NCBI RefSeq assembly: GCF_014196835.1 | Contig: NZ_JACIEK010000009.1 | Span: 62,001-126,000 of the forward strand | Direction of reading: 5' to 3' | DNA length: 64,000 nucleotides | From: Aureimonas pseudogalii | Lineage (GTDB): Bacteria; Pseudomonadota; Alphaproteobacteria; Rhizobiales; Rhizobiaceae | In this document: positions 18,066 through 31,929 of the stretch, piece after piece | How the letters are laid out: each line of letters opens with the position of its first letter | How positions within the stretch are numbered: position 1 is the stretch's first letter | Notes under the pieces: generated by a model | Seen by the model: the letters and a program-made list of their open reading frames with translations, nothing else | Told to the model about the DNA's origin: nothing | Database searches by the model: none | Made by a program: the position numbers and the translations under genes

Positions 18066-19049
18066 ATGAAGATCACACGAAACGGGCGCATCGCTGCCGT
18101 GGTGGCCGCGCTGACGATGGCGTTCTCGGTCGTGCTCGTCGATCATGCCGAGGCCCGGCGCGGCGGCAGCTTCGGCAGCCGGGGCACGCGCACCTTCCAG
18201 TCCGCGCCCGCCACCAACACGGCACCGGCCGCGGCGCCCGTGCAGCGCTCGATGACCTCGCCCGCCCAGACCGCCGGTGCGGCGACCGCCGCGACCGGCG
18301 CGCGCTCCGGCATGTTCGGCTCCGGCTTCGGCGGCGCGATGATGCGTGGCCTTCTCATCGGCGGTCTCTTCGGCGTGCTGATGGGCGCGGGCTTCGGCGG
18401 CATGGCAGGCATGCTCGGCTTCATCGTGCAGATCGCGCTTCTCGGGCTGCTGGCCTACTTCATCATGCGCTTCCTTCGTCGCCGCTCGGCCAACCCGGCG
18501 ATGGCCGGCACTTCGCCGGCTGGCGCGGCGGGCAACGGCAACGCGGGTCGCTCGATGTTCGAGGGTCTGAACCCGCGTGCCAATGCCGCCCAGGCGACCG
18601 GATACGGCAGTGGCCCGGCCGCAAGCGGGCGTCCGGGCACCGATGCGATCGGCGTCGGCAAGGCCGATCTCGACGAGTTCGAGCGCACGCTGCACGCCCT
18701 GCAGGCCGCCTTCTCGCGCGAAGACTACGCGGCGCTGCGCGAGATCACGACGCCGGAGGTCATGTCCTACCTGTCCGAAGAGCTTGCCGGTAACGCCGCC
18801 CGCGGCCTCCGCAACGACGTGTCCGACGTCAGCCTGCTGCAGGGCGACGTGGCCGAGAGCTGGCGCGAGGGAACGCGCGACTATGCGACGGTCGCAATGC
18901 GCTACGCGATGATCGACACGATGCGCGACCGCACGACGGGCGCCCTCAAGGAAGGCGACGCGTCGCAGCCGGTGGAATCGACGGAGGTCTGGACCTTCGT
19001 GCGCGAGCCCGGCGCCGACTGGAAGCTCTCGGCGATTCAGGAAGCCTGA
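18066..19049 (+). CDS. Tim44-like domain protein with signal peptide
   Basis: The 327-residue protein has a signal sequence ending near AEARRGG, a Ser/Gly/Ala-rich low-complexity stretch, two close hydrophobic segments (about residues 95-140, glycine- and methionine-rich), and a C-terminal Tim44-like domain from about residue 200 (ADLDEFERTLHALQAAFSRE). Bacterial proteins of this kind are common in alphaproteobacteria and are thought to be membrane-attached; function is unproven. The ATG at 18066 has a strong AGGAAGGA ribosome binding site. A CTATAT hexamer at 18025-18030 may be part of its promoter. Confidence 0.88.
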   Translation: MKITRNGRIAAVVAALTMAFSVVLVDHAEARRGGSFGSRGTRTFQSAPATNTAPAAAPVQRSMTSPAQTAGAATAATGARSGMFGSGFGGAMMRGLLIGGLFGVLMGAGFGGMAGMLGFIVQIALLGLLAYFIMRFLRRRSANPAMAGTSPAGAAGNGNAGRSMFEGLNPRANAAQATGYGSGPAASGRPGTDAIGVGKADLDEFERTLHALQAAFSREDYAALREITTPEVMSYLSEELAGNAARGLRNDVSDVSLLQGDVAESWREGTRDYATVAMRYAMIDTMRDRTTGALKEGDASQPVESTEVWTFVREPGADWKLSAIQEA

Positions 19050-19070
19050 TCGTCGTCTCGCACTGAACTT

Positions 19071-19110
19071 CGACAAGGCCCGCGCGAAACCCGTCGCGCG
19101 GGCCTTGTCG
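19071..19110. terminator. Shared hairpin between convergent genes
   Basis: A perfect 16-bp stem (19071-19086 with 19095-19110, 8-nt loop) lies between the Tim44-like gene and azlD, ending three bases from the azlD stop codon. It lacks a T-run but is placed to act on both strands. Confidence 0.6.
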
Positions 19111-19112
19111 CG

Positions 19113-19412
19113 TCAGGAGAGGCCGACCGAGCGCAGGAAGGCGACCGAGGCCGTGCCGACGATCACGGTCTGCAGGAGCGAGAGGCGCAGCGCGAGAAAC
19201 CCGCAGAGAACGATGACCACGCGCTCGGCCGTGTCGCCGTCGATCAAGACGGGCGAGACGATGGCGGTGAGCACCGCCGCCGGCACGGCGTTGAGCGCCG
19301 CGTCGAGACGCGGGGGAATGCGCTCCATCCGCGCCAGTAGAAGATAGCCGCCGACGCGCGTGCCGTATGTCAGCACCGCCGACAGCGTGATCAGCCACCA
19401 GATGTCGTTCAT
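19113..19412 (-). CDS. azlD: AzlD family branched-chain amino acid export subunit
   Basis: This 99-residue protein has three hydrophobic helices and the AzlD features TYGTRVGGYLLL near residue 15 and PAAVLTAIVSPV near residue 44. AzlC and AzlD together export branched-chain amino acids or related compounds across the inner membrane. Its ATG overlaps the AzlC stop codon (ATGA). Confidence 0.9.
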   Translation of the reverse strand: MNDIWWLITLSAVLTYGTRVGGYLLLARMERIPPRLDAALNAVPAAVLTAIVSPVLIDGDTAERVVIVLCGFLALRLSLLQTVIVGTASVAFLRSVGLS

Positions 19413-20101
19413 GCTGCCGCTCCCCTTCGGCCGGCGCGCAGCGCCGCCACGGCGACGCCCGCGAGGCCTCCGAGCGTCACGTGCCAGGGCGGCCCGAGCG
19501 TCGCCGCGGCGAGAATCGCGACGAGGGCAGACACGCCCGCGACGATCCAGAAGCCGTCGCGCGCGCGGAACGCCATGGTCTGCGCCAGGAAGTAGACGGG
19601 GATGGCAAAATCCAGCCCGTAGCGCCGGGGATCGTCGATGAGACCGCCGAACACGGCCCCCGCGAGGCTCGCCAGCGCCCAGCCGACATAGAGCGCGAGG
19701 GCGAAGGTGAAGTAGTAGGTCTTGCCGAGCGAACCCCTCGCGGCCCGCGCTTCGGCCGCCGCGAAGGAGGGATCGACCAGAAGGAAGAAGGCGGCGGCCT
19801 TCGCCGGCCCGGAGAAGCGCTGGAGATGGCGCCCGACCGACGCGGAATAGAGGATATGGCGGGCGTTGATGGCGAAGACCGCGACGAGAACCGCCCAGAG
19901 CGGCGATCCGACGCCGATGAGCTGCAGCGCCAGGAACTGGCTGGCGCCGGCATAGACGATCAGCGAGAAGCCCAGCGTCTGCGTGACACTGAGACCCGAC
20001 GAGACCGCGAAGGCACCGTAGACCGCGCCGAAGGGCACAAGCGCCACGAGAAGCGGCAGGCTGTCGCGCAGCGCGTCGGAGAAGTCGGAGGTCGGGCGCA
20101 C
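19409..20101 (-). CDS. azlC: AzlC family branched-chain amino acid export subunit
   Basis: The 230-residue product is a polytopic membrane protein of the AzlC family, with PFGAVYGAFAVSSGLS near residue 24, YAGASQFLALQLIG near 48 and INARHILYSASVGRHL near 77. The GTG at 20101 gives a family-typical length; the frame stays open to 20230 and a TTG at 20110 is also possible. It is coupled to azlD by an ATGA overlap. The 181 bases upstream, to the exonuclease gene, hold no other gene. Confidence 0.9.
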   Translation of the reverse strand: MRPTSDFSDALRDSLPLLVALVPFGAVYGAFAVSSGLSVTQTLGFSLIVYAGASQFLALQLIGVGSPLWAVLVAVFAINARHILYSASVGRHLQRFSGPAKAAAFFLLVDPSFAAAEARAARGSLGKTYYFTFALALYVGWALASLAGAVFGGLIDDPRRYGLDFAIPVYFLAQTMAFRARDGFWIVAGVSALVAILAAATLGPPWHVTLGGLAGVAVAALRAGRRGAAA

Positions 20102-20282
20102 GGCGGACAAGCCTTCGATGGAGTCGGGACCGCTTCTACCGCGTTCGGCCGGGAACGGCGTGTCGGCGCGGCCACGCCACCGTGGAAAGTGCGAGGCCCC
20201 GATCGTCGCGCGGGAGCATCGCCCCGTCACCCGGCGGGTTCGGCCGCGTTCCCCACCTCCAAAGAACGGCTGCGACTTGCGC

Positions 20283-21149
20283 TCAGCCGCGAAGCGACGA
20301 CCCGGTGCGACCCCGGACGAAGGCGGCGAGGACCGCGCGTTCCGCCGGGCCGGCCTCGTGCAGGTTGCGGAAATCGCCGGCCGAGAGTTCGCGCACGTGC
20401 CGGCAGTCCGGCCGGAAGCGCGCGCCGACGCAGGAGCACGCGAGGCGCCAGGAGCCGTCGCGCTTCGCCGAGAGGGTCACGTCGTAGGGCGTGCCCTTGG
20501 AGCCGAGCACCACGAGGCGATGTGCGCCGTCCGCGGGGCGCGGCAGCCGCGCCGCCATCGCGCGGGCAGCGATCCCCTCCGACGCGCGGGCGCGCATCGC
20601 CGCCACGGGCTTGGCGAGCCGGGTGGTGCCCGCGAGATCGCGAATGTCCGCGGCGCCGGTCTCGCGCACCGCCTCCAGCGCGATGCGGGCGCAGGCATAG
20701 GCGTCCTCGCCCGCATGGTGATGCGTGAATCCGACCTCGAAGCGCGCGGCGAGCGCCGACAGCCGGCGGCTCGGCATGTCCGGCCACAGTCGGCGCGCCA
20801 CCGAGACGGTGCAGAGCGAGGCGAAGGCGGGATGCGCCAGCCCGTAGAGCCCCGCCGTCTCGCGGATCACGCCGAGATCGAAGCTTGCGTTGTGGGCGAG
20901 CACCAGCGCGCCGTCGAGCTCGTCGGCAAAGCTCTCGAAGACGGCGGGAAATTCCGGCGCGTCCTCCACGTCGCGCGGGCGGATGCCGTGGACGCGGATG
21001 TTCATCGGGTCGAAGCGCATGTCGCGCGGACGGATGAGATGATAGGCGCGACGCGTCACGACGCCGCCCTCGACGAAGGCGAGGCCGACGGCGCAGGGGC
21101 TGGAGCGCGCCGCATTGGCGGTCTCGAAATCGATGGCGACGACGGTCAT
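20283..21149 (-). CDS. DnaQ-type 3'-5' exonuclease with SWIM-like zinc-finger C-terminus
   Basis: The first 170 residues of this 288-residue protein form a DEDDh exonuclease: DFETAN with the catalytic Asp and Glu at residues 6-10, AHNASFDLG near 88, and HHHAGEDA near 140 providing the catalytic His-x4-Asp. A linker follows, then about 100 residues containing CSC at 238-240 and CRH at 249-251, a CxCxnCxH arrangement as in SWIM zinc fingers, set in a small beta-like region. DnaQ-like enzymes excise 3' ends in proofreading or repair; the zinc finger would be expected to bind DNA or protein. It lies just downstream of ligA on the same strand (67-base gap). Confidence 0.85.
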   Translation of the reverse strand: MTVVAIDFETANAARSSPCAVGLAFVEGGVVTRRAYHLIRPRDMRFDPMNIRVHGIRPRDVEDAPEFPAVFESFADELDGALVLAHNASFDLGVIRETAGLYGLAHPAFASLCTVSVARRLWPDMPSRRLSALAARFEVGFTHHHAGEDAYACARIALEAVRETGAADIRDLAGTTRLAKPVAAMRARASEGIAARAMAARLPRPADGAHRLVVLGSKGTPYDVTLSAKRDGSWRLACSCVGARFRPDCRHVRELSAGDFRNLHEAGPAERAVLAAFVRGRTGSSLRG

Positions 21150-21216
21150 CGCGGCTCTCCCCTTCCCGGCTCGAACGCGTCGGTCGCCGGCATTCGGTCG
21201 GCATTTTCTCTTCGAA

Positions 21217-25489
<4,273 letters not shown>

Positions 25490-25614
25490 TGAGGGACTGC
25501 TAGACCGGCGCGGCTGGATTGGCAATCGGCGCCGTGTCGGCGGCTTGCTCGCTACATAGGCTCCCATCCCACCCGCAGGAAGGCTCGCGCGGCGGCGAAA
25601 CGGCGGCGCGAACG

Positions 25615-25637
25615 AAAAAGGCCGCCCGAAGGCGGCC
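25615..25637 (-). terminator. Intrinsic terminator after bamD
   Basis: A 7-bp GC stem (25620-25626 with 25631-25637, tetraloop CGAA) is followed on the minus strand by TTTTT. It lies 24 bases past the bamD stop codon and separates bamD from recN transcription. Confidence 0.85.
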
Positions 25638-25660
25638 TCGATGCGGGGGTGATTGCGCGG

Positions 25661-26590
25661 TCAGGAGCGCGGCGGCTGAAGCTCGCCGCTGACCTGCGCC
25701 GTGGTCGAGCGCGCCGGTGCCTCGCCCGCTCCGGTGATGCGGCGGGTGGCGTTGGCGAACCATGAACTCGTGCCGCCCGAACGCGGCTCAAGACCCTTCG
25801 ACTGCAGCAGCGCGTAGCTGTCCTTGTACCACTGCGATTCCGGGAAGTTCTGCCCGAGCACGGAGGCGGAGGCCTGGGCTTCCTGCGTCAGACCCATCGC
25901 GTAATAGGCCTCCGTGAGGCGGGCGAGCGCCTCCTCGACATGATTGGTCTGCGGGAAGGTGTCGACGACGTTCTTGAAGCGGTTGATCGCCGCGATGTAC
26001 TCGCGCCGCTCCAGATAGTAGCGGCCGACCTGCATCTCCTTGCCGGCGAGCTGGTCCTTGCCGACGCGGATCTTGGTGCGGGCGTCCTCGACATATTCGC
26101 TGTCGGGGTAGCGATCGACGACCTCCTGCATCGCCTGCACGGCGCGGGCGGTGTCGGTCTGGTCGCGCGTGACGTCGGGGATCTGCCGGAAGTAGGAGAG
26201 GCCGATGATGTACTGCGCGTAGGCCGAATCCTCGGCGCCGGGATAGGTGCCGATGTAGCGGCGTGCCGAGGACACGGCCTCGTCGTAGTCGCCCGAGCGG
26301 TAGCTCGCGAAGGCGCGCATTACGAGCGCCTTGCGGGCGTATTCCGAATAGGGATGCTGCTTGTCGATCGCCTCGAACTTCTTGGCGGCTTCGCCGAGAC
26401 GTCCGCCTTCGAGATTGGCGAGGCCCTGGTTGTAGAGCACGTCGGCCGGCTCGGTCTGCGAGGCCAGCGCCAGCGCGTCGATGTCGTTATCCTTCGACGA
26501 CATGCAACCCGCGAGCGTCAGGGTCGACGCGACGGCCAGCGCCATCGACACGGCCGGAAATCGGCCGGACAGCGGCATCTTGTAACCCAT
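25661..26590 (-). CDS. bamD: Outer membrane protein assembly factor BamD
   Basis: This 309-residue lipoprotein has a signal peptide ending in the lipobox LAGC (cysteine near residue 29) and five TPR-like helical hairpins ([24 protein letters not shown] onward, in 20-residue-scale repeats). BamD is part of the BAM machine that inserts beta-barrel proteins into the outer membrane. The ATG at 26590 is used; ATGs at 26578 and 26545 would also keep the lipobox. A C-terminal extension of about 50 residues is low complexity. It follows lpxC, the standard order in Rhizobiales. Confidence 0.95.
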   Translation of the reverse strand: MGYKMPLSGRFPAVSMALAVASTLTLAGCMSSKDNDIDALALASQTEPADVLYNQGLANLEGGRLGEAAKKFEAIDKQHPYSEYARKALVMRAFASYRSGDYDEAVSSARRYIGTYPGAEDSAYAQYIIGLSYFRQIPDVTRDQTDTARAVQAMQEVVDRYPDSEYVEDARTKIRVGKDQLAGKEMQVGRYYLERREYIAAINRFKNVVDTFPQTNHVEEALARLTEAYYAMGLTQEAQASASVLGQNFPESQWYKDSYALLQSKGLEPRSGGTSSWFANATRRITGAGEAPARSTTAQVSGELQPPRS

Positions 26591-26692
26591 CGGACTGGTT
26601 CCCCCTGGTATCCCGGACACGGCGTCCCCACGCCCTGCTTGCACTCTCTATCCCGAGGGTGCGAGCCGCGACAACGCTTCAGGACGTTTTAT

Positions 26693-26712
26693 GATGCCTT
26701 TTTTAAGGCATC
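26693..26712. other. Perfect AT-looped hairpin between lpxC and bamD
   Basis: GATGCCTT-TTTT-AAGGCATC, an 8-bp perfect stem around a four-base loop, lies in the 150-base lpxC-bamD interval. On the transcribed minus strand no T-run follows, so it is not a standard terminator; it may be an mRNA structure or a dyad binding site. Confidence 0.6.
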
Positions 26713-26740
26713 GTCCGATTGGCCGCTTGGCCGGCGGGCT

Positions 26741-27697
26741 TCAGAGAACCTGCGGACCGAATGCGGGCGCGGCCGCGGCCGAGACCATCGGGGCCTGCCG
26801 AATCGGATCGGTGCGGCGCTTGGCGCCGTTCACGAATTCGAAGGCGGAGCGATCCGCCATCAGCGCCTCGAGGGCCATGGCATTGAGGCGGTGCCCGCCA
26901 CGGAACGAGCGATAGCAGCCGAGGATGCGTGCGCCGGCCAGCGCCTGATCGCCCACGGCGTCGAGCGTCTTGTGGCGCACGAACTCGTCCACGAAGCGCA
27001 GGCCGCCGGGATTGATCACGGTCTCGTCGTCGCCGATCACCACCGAGTTCTCGAGCGAGGAGCCCAGCGCATGGCCGGAGGCCCAGAGCCGCTCGACATC
27101 CTTCATGAAGCCGAAGGTGCGGGCGCGCGCCAGTTCGTCGCGAAACAGGGTGGGCGTCAGGTCGGCGGCGAAGCGCTGGCGACCGATGGCGGCGCTGGCG
27201 AACTCGATCTCCACCTCGAAGCGGGTGCCCTCGTAGGGCAGATATTCAGCGAAGCCGCCGTTCAGCTCGACGCGCACCGGCTTGAGCACGCGCACGAAGC
27301 GGCGCGAGGCGCGCTGCGACACGACGCCGGCGTTCTCGATGGCGCGCACGAAAGCGTCCGCCCCGCCGTCCATGATCGGGATCTCGTTGCCGTCGATCTG
27401 CACGACGACGTTGTCGACCTCCATGGCGTAGAGCGCGGCCATGATGTGCTCGATCGTGGCGACATGAGCGCCTTTACGATCGCCGACGATCGTGGAAAGA
27501 TCGGTGGACGAGACGTTGGCCGAGACGGCCTTGATCTCGTGGATGAGGCCGGAGGCCTGGAAGACATGGAACACGATGCCGGTGTCGGCCTCGGCGGGAT
27601 GAAGCGACAGTTCCACGAGCGATCCGCTGTGGACGCCGACGCCCTCGAACCCGATCCGTGCACCGATCGTCTGTTGCTTCGTCACCACGCTACGCAT
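26741..27697 (-). CDS. lpxC: UDP-3-O-acyl-N-acetylglucosamine deacetylase
   Basis: LpxC performs the committed step of lipid A synthesis. The 318-residue protein shows IGFEGVGVHSG near residue 12, the zinc ligand region EHIMAALYAMEVDN near 78 and HKTLDAVGD near 240 with the second zinc histidine and aspartate. The ATG at 27697 (MRSVVTKQQ) is typical; an upstream extension to 27799 is arginine-rich and rejected. It lies downstream of ftsZ but behind a terminator, so it has its own promoter in the 284-base gap. Confidence 0.96.
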   Translation of the reverse strand: MRSVVTKQQTIGARIGFEGVGVHSGSLVELSLHPAEADTGIVFHVFQASGLIHEIKAVSANVSSTDLSTIVGDRKGAHVATIEHIMAALYAMEVDNVVVQIDGNEIPIMDGGADAFVRAIENAGVVSQRASRRFVRVLKPVRVELNGGFAEYLPYEGTRFEVEIEFASAAIGRQRFAADLTPTLFRDELARARTFGFMKDVERLWASGHALGSSLENSVVIGDDETVINPGGLRFVDEFVRHKTLDAVGDQALAGARILGCYRSFRGGHRLNAMALEALMADRSAFEFVNGAKRRTDPIRQAPMVSAAAAPAFGPQVL

Positions 27698-27923
27698 CCT
27701 TACTCGCCGCCTCCCGGAGCGCGCCCTTGATCGGAGCGAAGCTGTCTCGCGGAGGCTGGAAAACCGCGGCGCGGATCGGAACGGGACCCGGGAACGCACG
27801 CGACGAAATCATGATGTCAAACTAGGTCGAAGGCGGATTGTGTCCAAATCACGCTTTCTTACCCAGTGTTACCGCGCACTCGGTTAACCAAAGATTTCCG
27901 GTATGGAAAACAATGCCCTAACG

Positions 27924-27953
27924 AAAACGGCCCGCCCTGGAAGGGGCGGGCCG
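27924..27953 (-). terminator. Intrinsic terminator after ftsZ
   Basis: A perfect 10-bp GC stem (27928-27937 with 27944-27953) is followed on the minus strand by TTTT, 29 bases past the ftsZ stop codon. It marks the end of the dcw transcript. Nothing else is recognised in 27698-27923. Confidence 0.85.
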
Positions 27954-27981
27954 CGGCCGGATTGCGATGTTCTTGTGAAGG

Positions 27982-29571
27982 TCAGTTCGACTGGCGGCGC
28001 AGGAAGGCCGGGATCTCGAGCTGGTCTTCCTCGCCGGCCGGGCGGCCGAGCGACTGCGGACGAGCCGCCGAGTCGGCTGCCTGACGACGCGGCGCATAGG
28101 GGCTCTGCTCCGGCGCGGCGCGGCGCTGGCCTTCGCTCGGGCGGGCCGGACGCACGGGATCGGCGAGGATCGCCTCGTCCTCCTCGCGGCGCGACAGGCC
28201 GGTCGTCAGGCGACGCAGGAGACCCATCGGACCCCGCTCCTCGTGCGCGGCGTCGTGCGCGGCGCCGCGGCGCTCGATCTCGGCCTGCACCACCGGCGGG
28301 AAGTCCTCGACGCGCGGCATGCGGGCCTGGGCCGGCTGGGTCATCGGCTGGCGCGGCGCGGCAGCGCGCGGCTGAACCTGCGCGATCTCGGCCTCGAGGG
28401 CGGCGGTGAAGTCGTCCTCGATGTCGGCCATCGCGGCCACCGGCGCGAAGATCGGCTGCGTCGGCGCGGCCGGCTGCTGCATCGCGGGCTGGGCCTGCAC
28501 TGGCGCGGCGACGGGTGCCGCGACCTGCACCGGCTGTTCGACGGGAGCATTGCGGATGCCGGAGACGGGCCGTGCCTCGGGCGAGCGGTTGTAGACCTCC
28601 ATGGCGGCCTTATCGATGCCGGTCGCCACGACGGAGACGCGGATCACGCCTTCGAGGTTCTCGTCGAAGGTCGCGCCGAGGATGATGTTGGCATCCTGGT
28701 CGACCTCCTCGCGGATGCGCGTCGCCGCCTCGTCCACCTCGAAGAGGGTGAGGTCGCGCCCGCCGGTGATCGAGATCAGGAGGCCCTTGGCGCCCTTCAT
28801 CGAGGTCTCGTCGAGCAGCGGGTTGGCGATCGCGGCCTCGGCGGCGGCCATCGCGCGGCCTTCGCCGGACGCTTCGCCCGTGCCCATCATTGCCTTGCCC
28901 ATCTCGCGCATCACAGAACGCACGTCGGCGAAGTCGAGATTGATGAGGCCTTCCTTGACCATCAGGTCGGTGATGCAGGCGACGCCCGAATAGAGCACCT
29001 GATCGGCCATGCCGAAGGCGTCGGCGAAGGTCGTCTTGTCGTTGGCGATCCGGAACAGGTTCTGGTTCGGAATGACGATGAGCGTGTCGACGTTCTTCTG
29101 CAGGTCCTCGATGCCCTGCTCGGCGATGCGCAGGCGACGCTGACCCTCGAAGTGGAACGGCTTGGTGACGACGCCGACCGTCAGGATGCCCTTCTCGCGC
29201 GCCGCGCGGGCGACGACGGGGGCCGCGCCCGTGCCGGTGCCGCCCCCCATGCCGGCGGTGACGAAGCACATATGCGAGCCGAGGAGGTGGTCGCAGATCT
29301 CGTCGAGCGATTCTTCCGCCGCGGCGCGACCGACTTCGGGCTGCGAACCCGCGCCGAGGCCCTCGGTGACGGCGACGCCCATCTGGATGACGCGTTCGGC
29401 GCGCGAGGAGCGCAGCGCCTGCGCGTCGGTGTTGGCGATCACGAACTCGACGCCCTCGAGCCCGGCGTTGATCATGTTGTTCACGGCGTTGCAGCCGCCA
29501 CCGCCCACACCGAACACGGTGATGCGCGGCTTCAGCTCGGTGATGTCGGGCTTCTGCAGGGTGATGCTCAT
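27982..29571 (-). CDS. ftsZ: Cell division protein FtsZ
   Basis: The 529-residue tubulin-like GTPase polymerises into the division ring. The GTP-binding signature GGGTGTG is at residues 109-115 and the T7 catalytic loop ([11 protein letters not shown]) near 205. A variable Pro/Ala/Gln-rich linker of about 190 residues follows, ending in the conserved C-terminal peptide [10 protein letters not shown] that binds FtsA. Long linkers are typical of Rhizobiales. The ATG at 29571 has an AAGGA site; an upstream frame extension to 29616 is not needed. Confidence 0.97.
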   Translation of the reverse strand: MSITLQKPDITELKPRITVFGVGGGGCNAVNNMINAGLEGVEFVIANTDAQALRSSRAERVIQMGVAVTEGLGAGSQPEVGRAAAEESLDEICDHLLGSHMCFVTAGMGGGTGTGAAPVVARAAREKGILTVGVVTKPFHFEGQRRLRIAEQGIEDLQKNVDTLIVIPNQNLFRIANDKTTFADAFGMADQVLYSGVACITDLMVKEGLINLDFADVRSVMREMGKAMMGTGEASGEGRAMAAAEAAIANPLLDETSMKGAKGLLISITGGRDLTLFEVDEAATRIREEVDQDANIILGATFDENLEGVIRVSVVATGIDKAAMEVYNRSPEARPVSGIRNAPVEQPVQVAAPVAAPVQAQPAMQQPAAPTQPIFAPVAAMADIEDDFTAALEAEIAQVQPRAAAPRQPMTQPAQARMPRVEDFPPVVQAEIERRGAAHDAAHEERGPMGLLRRLTTGLSRREEDEAILADPVRPARPSEGQRRAAPEQSPYAPRRQAADSAARPQSLGRPAGEEDQLEIPAFLRRQSN

Positions 29572-29664
29572 CGTCGTTTCCTTTTTTACAGGCGGCCGCC
29601 TCGCCCCGCCGGCCATGTCATTTCGTAGAGATCAGCGATGCGTGGCGTGCACCGTATCGTTCGA

Positions 29665-29687
29665 CGATGGCACGAAGCTTGCCATCG
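29665..29687. other. Hairpin in the ftsA-ftsZ interval
   Basis: A perfect 8-bp stem (29665-29672 with 29680-29687, 7-nt loop) lies just after the ftsA stop codon in the 124-base gap before ftsZ. There is no T-run; it may stabilise or process the mRNA. Confidence 0.5.
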
Positions 29688-29695
29688 CTAAGGTG

Positions 29696-31024
29696 TCAGA
29701 AGCTCTGGCGCAGCCAGGAGCCGAACCGTCCGACCCGCGTGCGCTGGTCGAAGGCGAAATCGAGGACGGAATGCTCCGGCACGTGCTCGACCGAGGCGAT
29801 CTGCGGGTAGATCAGCAGGCCCACCGCCGTGGCGAAGGCCGGGCTCTTGTTGGAGGCCGAGAGGCCGGCGACGCCGACCGGGCGTCCGAGGCGCACGTTC
29901 CGGTTGAGGAGCGTGCGCGCCGCGTCGTTGAGGCCGGCGAGTTGGCTGGCGCCGCCGGTGAGCACCACGCGCTTGCCGATGACGTGGCCGAGATTGGACG
30001 CCGCCAGCCGGTCGCGGATGAGTTCGAGCGTCTCTTCCACCCGCGGGCGGATGATGCGGGCGATGAGCGAGCGCGACACCTGGATCGGCGCATCGTTGCC
30101 CTCGTCGCCGAGCGGGGCCACCGACACGGTCTCGCCGTCGGCGAGCTGGCTCGGCAAGGCGTTGCCGTGCATCACCTTCAGCCGCTCGGCCTGCTCGGGC
30201 CGGATCGACAGGCCGCGCGCCAGATCCATCGTGATGTGATGGCCGCCGAGCGCCACCGCGTCAGCATAGGCGAAATGGCCGTTCTGAAAGATCGAGATCG
30301 TGGTGGAGCCCGCGCCCATGTCGATGCAGGCCGACCCCATGATCGCCTCGTCGTCGACGAGGGTCGAGAGGCCGGAGGCGTAGGGCGTGGCGACGAAGGC
30401 CTCGACCACGAGATGGGCGCGGTTGATCGCCGTCTCGAGGTTGCGCAGCGGCGTTTCCTCGGCCGAGAGGATGTGGAGTTCGGCGCCGAGCTGCGAGCCG
30501 GTCATGCCGACCGGGTTCTCCAGCCCGCCCTCGCCGTCGAGCAGCAGGTCGAACGGCACCCGATGAAGCGCCACCCGGCCCTCGCGCAGCGGCGTGTGGG
30601 CGGCGCGGTCGAGCACCTGACGAAGGTCGAGCTCCGATACGTCGGTGCCCTCCACCGCCACGCGTGCCGAGCCGCGATGCGACTTCAGCCGGCCGGCGGC
30701 GACGGAGACGATGAGGGATTCGATGGTCAGCCCGGCCATGCGCTCGGCCGCGTCGACGCAGAAGCGGATCGACTTCTCGGCCGCGTCGAGATCGACCACG
30801 ACGCCCGACTTCACGCCGCGCGAACGCTGGTGGCCGATGCCGATGACCTCGGCGACATGGGTGCGCCCGGGCAGGATCTCGCTTTCGGGCCGGGGCTTCA
30901 GGCGCGCGATCAGGCACGTGACCTTGGAGGAGCCGACGTCGAGCACCGAGATGGTGCGGGTGCGGCGGTCCGAGGGCTTGCGCATGCGCGGCAGCTCGTC
31001 CTGGGATTTGGAGAATAGGCTCAT
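29696..31024 (-). CDS. ftsA: Cell division protein FtsA
   Basis: The 442-residue actin-like protein tethers FtsZ to the membrane. The ATPase-fold phosphate loops are visible (SVLDVGSSKVTCLIA near residue 26 and CIDMGAGSTTISIF near 225, VVLTGGASQLAGL near 352), with the SHS2 insertion between them. The C-terminus ends in a short amphipathic, basic and aromatic helix (GRFGSWLRQSF) suited to membrane binding. Its ATG overlaps the ftsQ stop codon (ATGA). Confidence 0.97.
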   Translation of the reverse strand: MSLFSKSQDELPRMRKPSDRRTRTISVLDVGSSKVTCLIARLKPRPESEILPGRTHVAEVIGIGHQRSRGVKSGVVVDLDAAEKSIRFCVDAAERMAGLTIESLIVSVAAGRLKSHRGSARVAVEGTDVSELDLRQVLDRAAHTPLREGRVALHRVPFDLLLDGEGGLENPVGMTGSQLGAELHILSAEETPLRNLETAINRAHLVVEAFVATPYASGLSTLVDDEAIMGSACIDMGAGSTTISIFQNGHFAYADAVALGGHHITMDLARGLSIRPEQAERLKVMHGNALPSQLADGETVSVAPLGDEGNDAPIQVSRSLIARIIRPRVEETLELIRDRLAASNLGHVIGKRVVLTGGASQLAGLNDAARTLLNRNVRLGRPVGVAGLSASNKSPAFATAVGLLIYPQIASVEHVPEHSVLDFAFDQRTRVGRFGSWLRQSF

Positions 31025-31929
31025 ACCGGCTTCTCCTTGCGGGCCTGCTTCACGATCTTGTCTCGCTCCTTCAGGGCCTTTTCGCGTCGCTCGCGCGCCG
31101 CCGCGGTCAGCTTGACGACGACCCGGTCTTCGAGCCGCATGTCCACCGAGACGATGTCGCGCGACAGGAGCCCCTCGGTGCGGTCGAGCCGCATCACGGC
31201 GGCGGCCGCCTCGATCGGCTCGAGTTCGGGCAGGCGCACCACCACGCCGTTGTCGAGCCGCAGGTCCCAGCGCCGGTCGCCGACGCGCACATAGGCCTTC
31301 ACCCGCGTGTCGAGCTCGGGCACCAGCGCCATCTTATCGAGGATGTCGGAGGCCTCGCGCGCCGCGCCCGGCCCCACCACGAACGGTAGGTCGGTGAAGC
31401 GCGTGGTGGCGTAGGGCACGATCTCCTTGCCGTCATGGTCGACGATCCAGAGATCCTTGTCGCGCTGCCACAGCGCGAAGGGCTGCTTCTCGACCACGGC
31501 GATGCGCACGCGGTTGGGATATTCCTTGACGATCGTCGCCGTCTCGATCCAGGGCATCGCCTCGATCGACTGGCGGGCGGCGTCGACGTCGAGCGCGGGC
31601 AGCGTCTGCGCGCCCGTCATCCAGAGGGTCTGCAGGAGATCGATCTCGCTCGTCTCCGAGAAGCCGGTGACGTCCACGCTGTCGATGGAGAGACCGAGCG
31701 GCTCGGCGAGAACGTCGACCACCGCCGCAGTGTGCGAGCCCAGCACCATGCCGTAGAGCGCAGTGGAGCCGAGAAGGCCGACCGCCAGCGTGCGGAAGCG
31801 CGGCAGGCGGACGCGATGGACGTTGCGCAGCGAGAACACGACCTTGCGGCCGAGGCGCTGGAGACGGAGCACGAGCGGGCTGACCCGCTGGAAGCTCGGC
31901 ATGGAGAGGCGGCCACTCAGCGCTTGCAC
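31021..31929 (-). CDS. ftsQ: Cell division protein FtsQ
   Basis: The 302-residue bitopic protein has a basic cytoplasmic tail, one transmembrane helix (about residues 46-66), a POTRA domain starting near [11 protein letters not shown] (about residue 80) and a periplasmic beta domain. It links early and late divisome proteins. The GTG at 31929 overlaps the ddlB stop by 13 bases and has a GAGGGA site; an ATG at 31902 lacks a ribosome binding site. A basic C-terminal tail is characteristic of the family in this order. Confidence 0.95.
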   Translation of the reverse strand: MQALSGRLSMPSFQRVSPLVLRLQRLGRKVVFSLRNVHRVRLPRFRTLAVGLLGSTALYGMVLGSHTAAVVDVLAEPLGLSIDSVDVTGFSETSEIDLLQTLWMTGAQTLPALDVDAARQSIEAMPWIETATIVKEYPNRVRIAVVEKQPFALWQRDKDLWIVDHDGKEIVPYATTRFTDLPFVVGPGAAREASDILDKMALVPELDTRVKAYVRVGDRRWDLRLDNGVVVRLPELEPIEAAAAVMRLDRTEGLLSRDIVSVDMRLEDRVVVKLTAAARERREKALKERDKIVKQARKEKPV

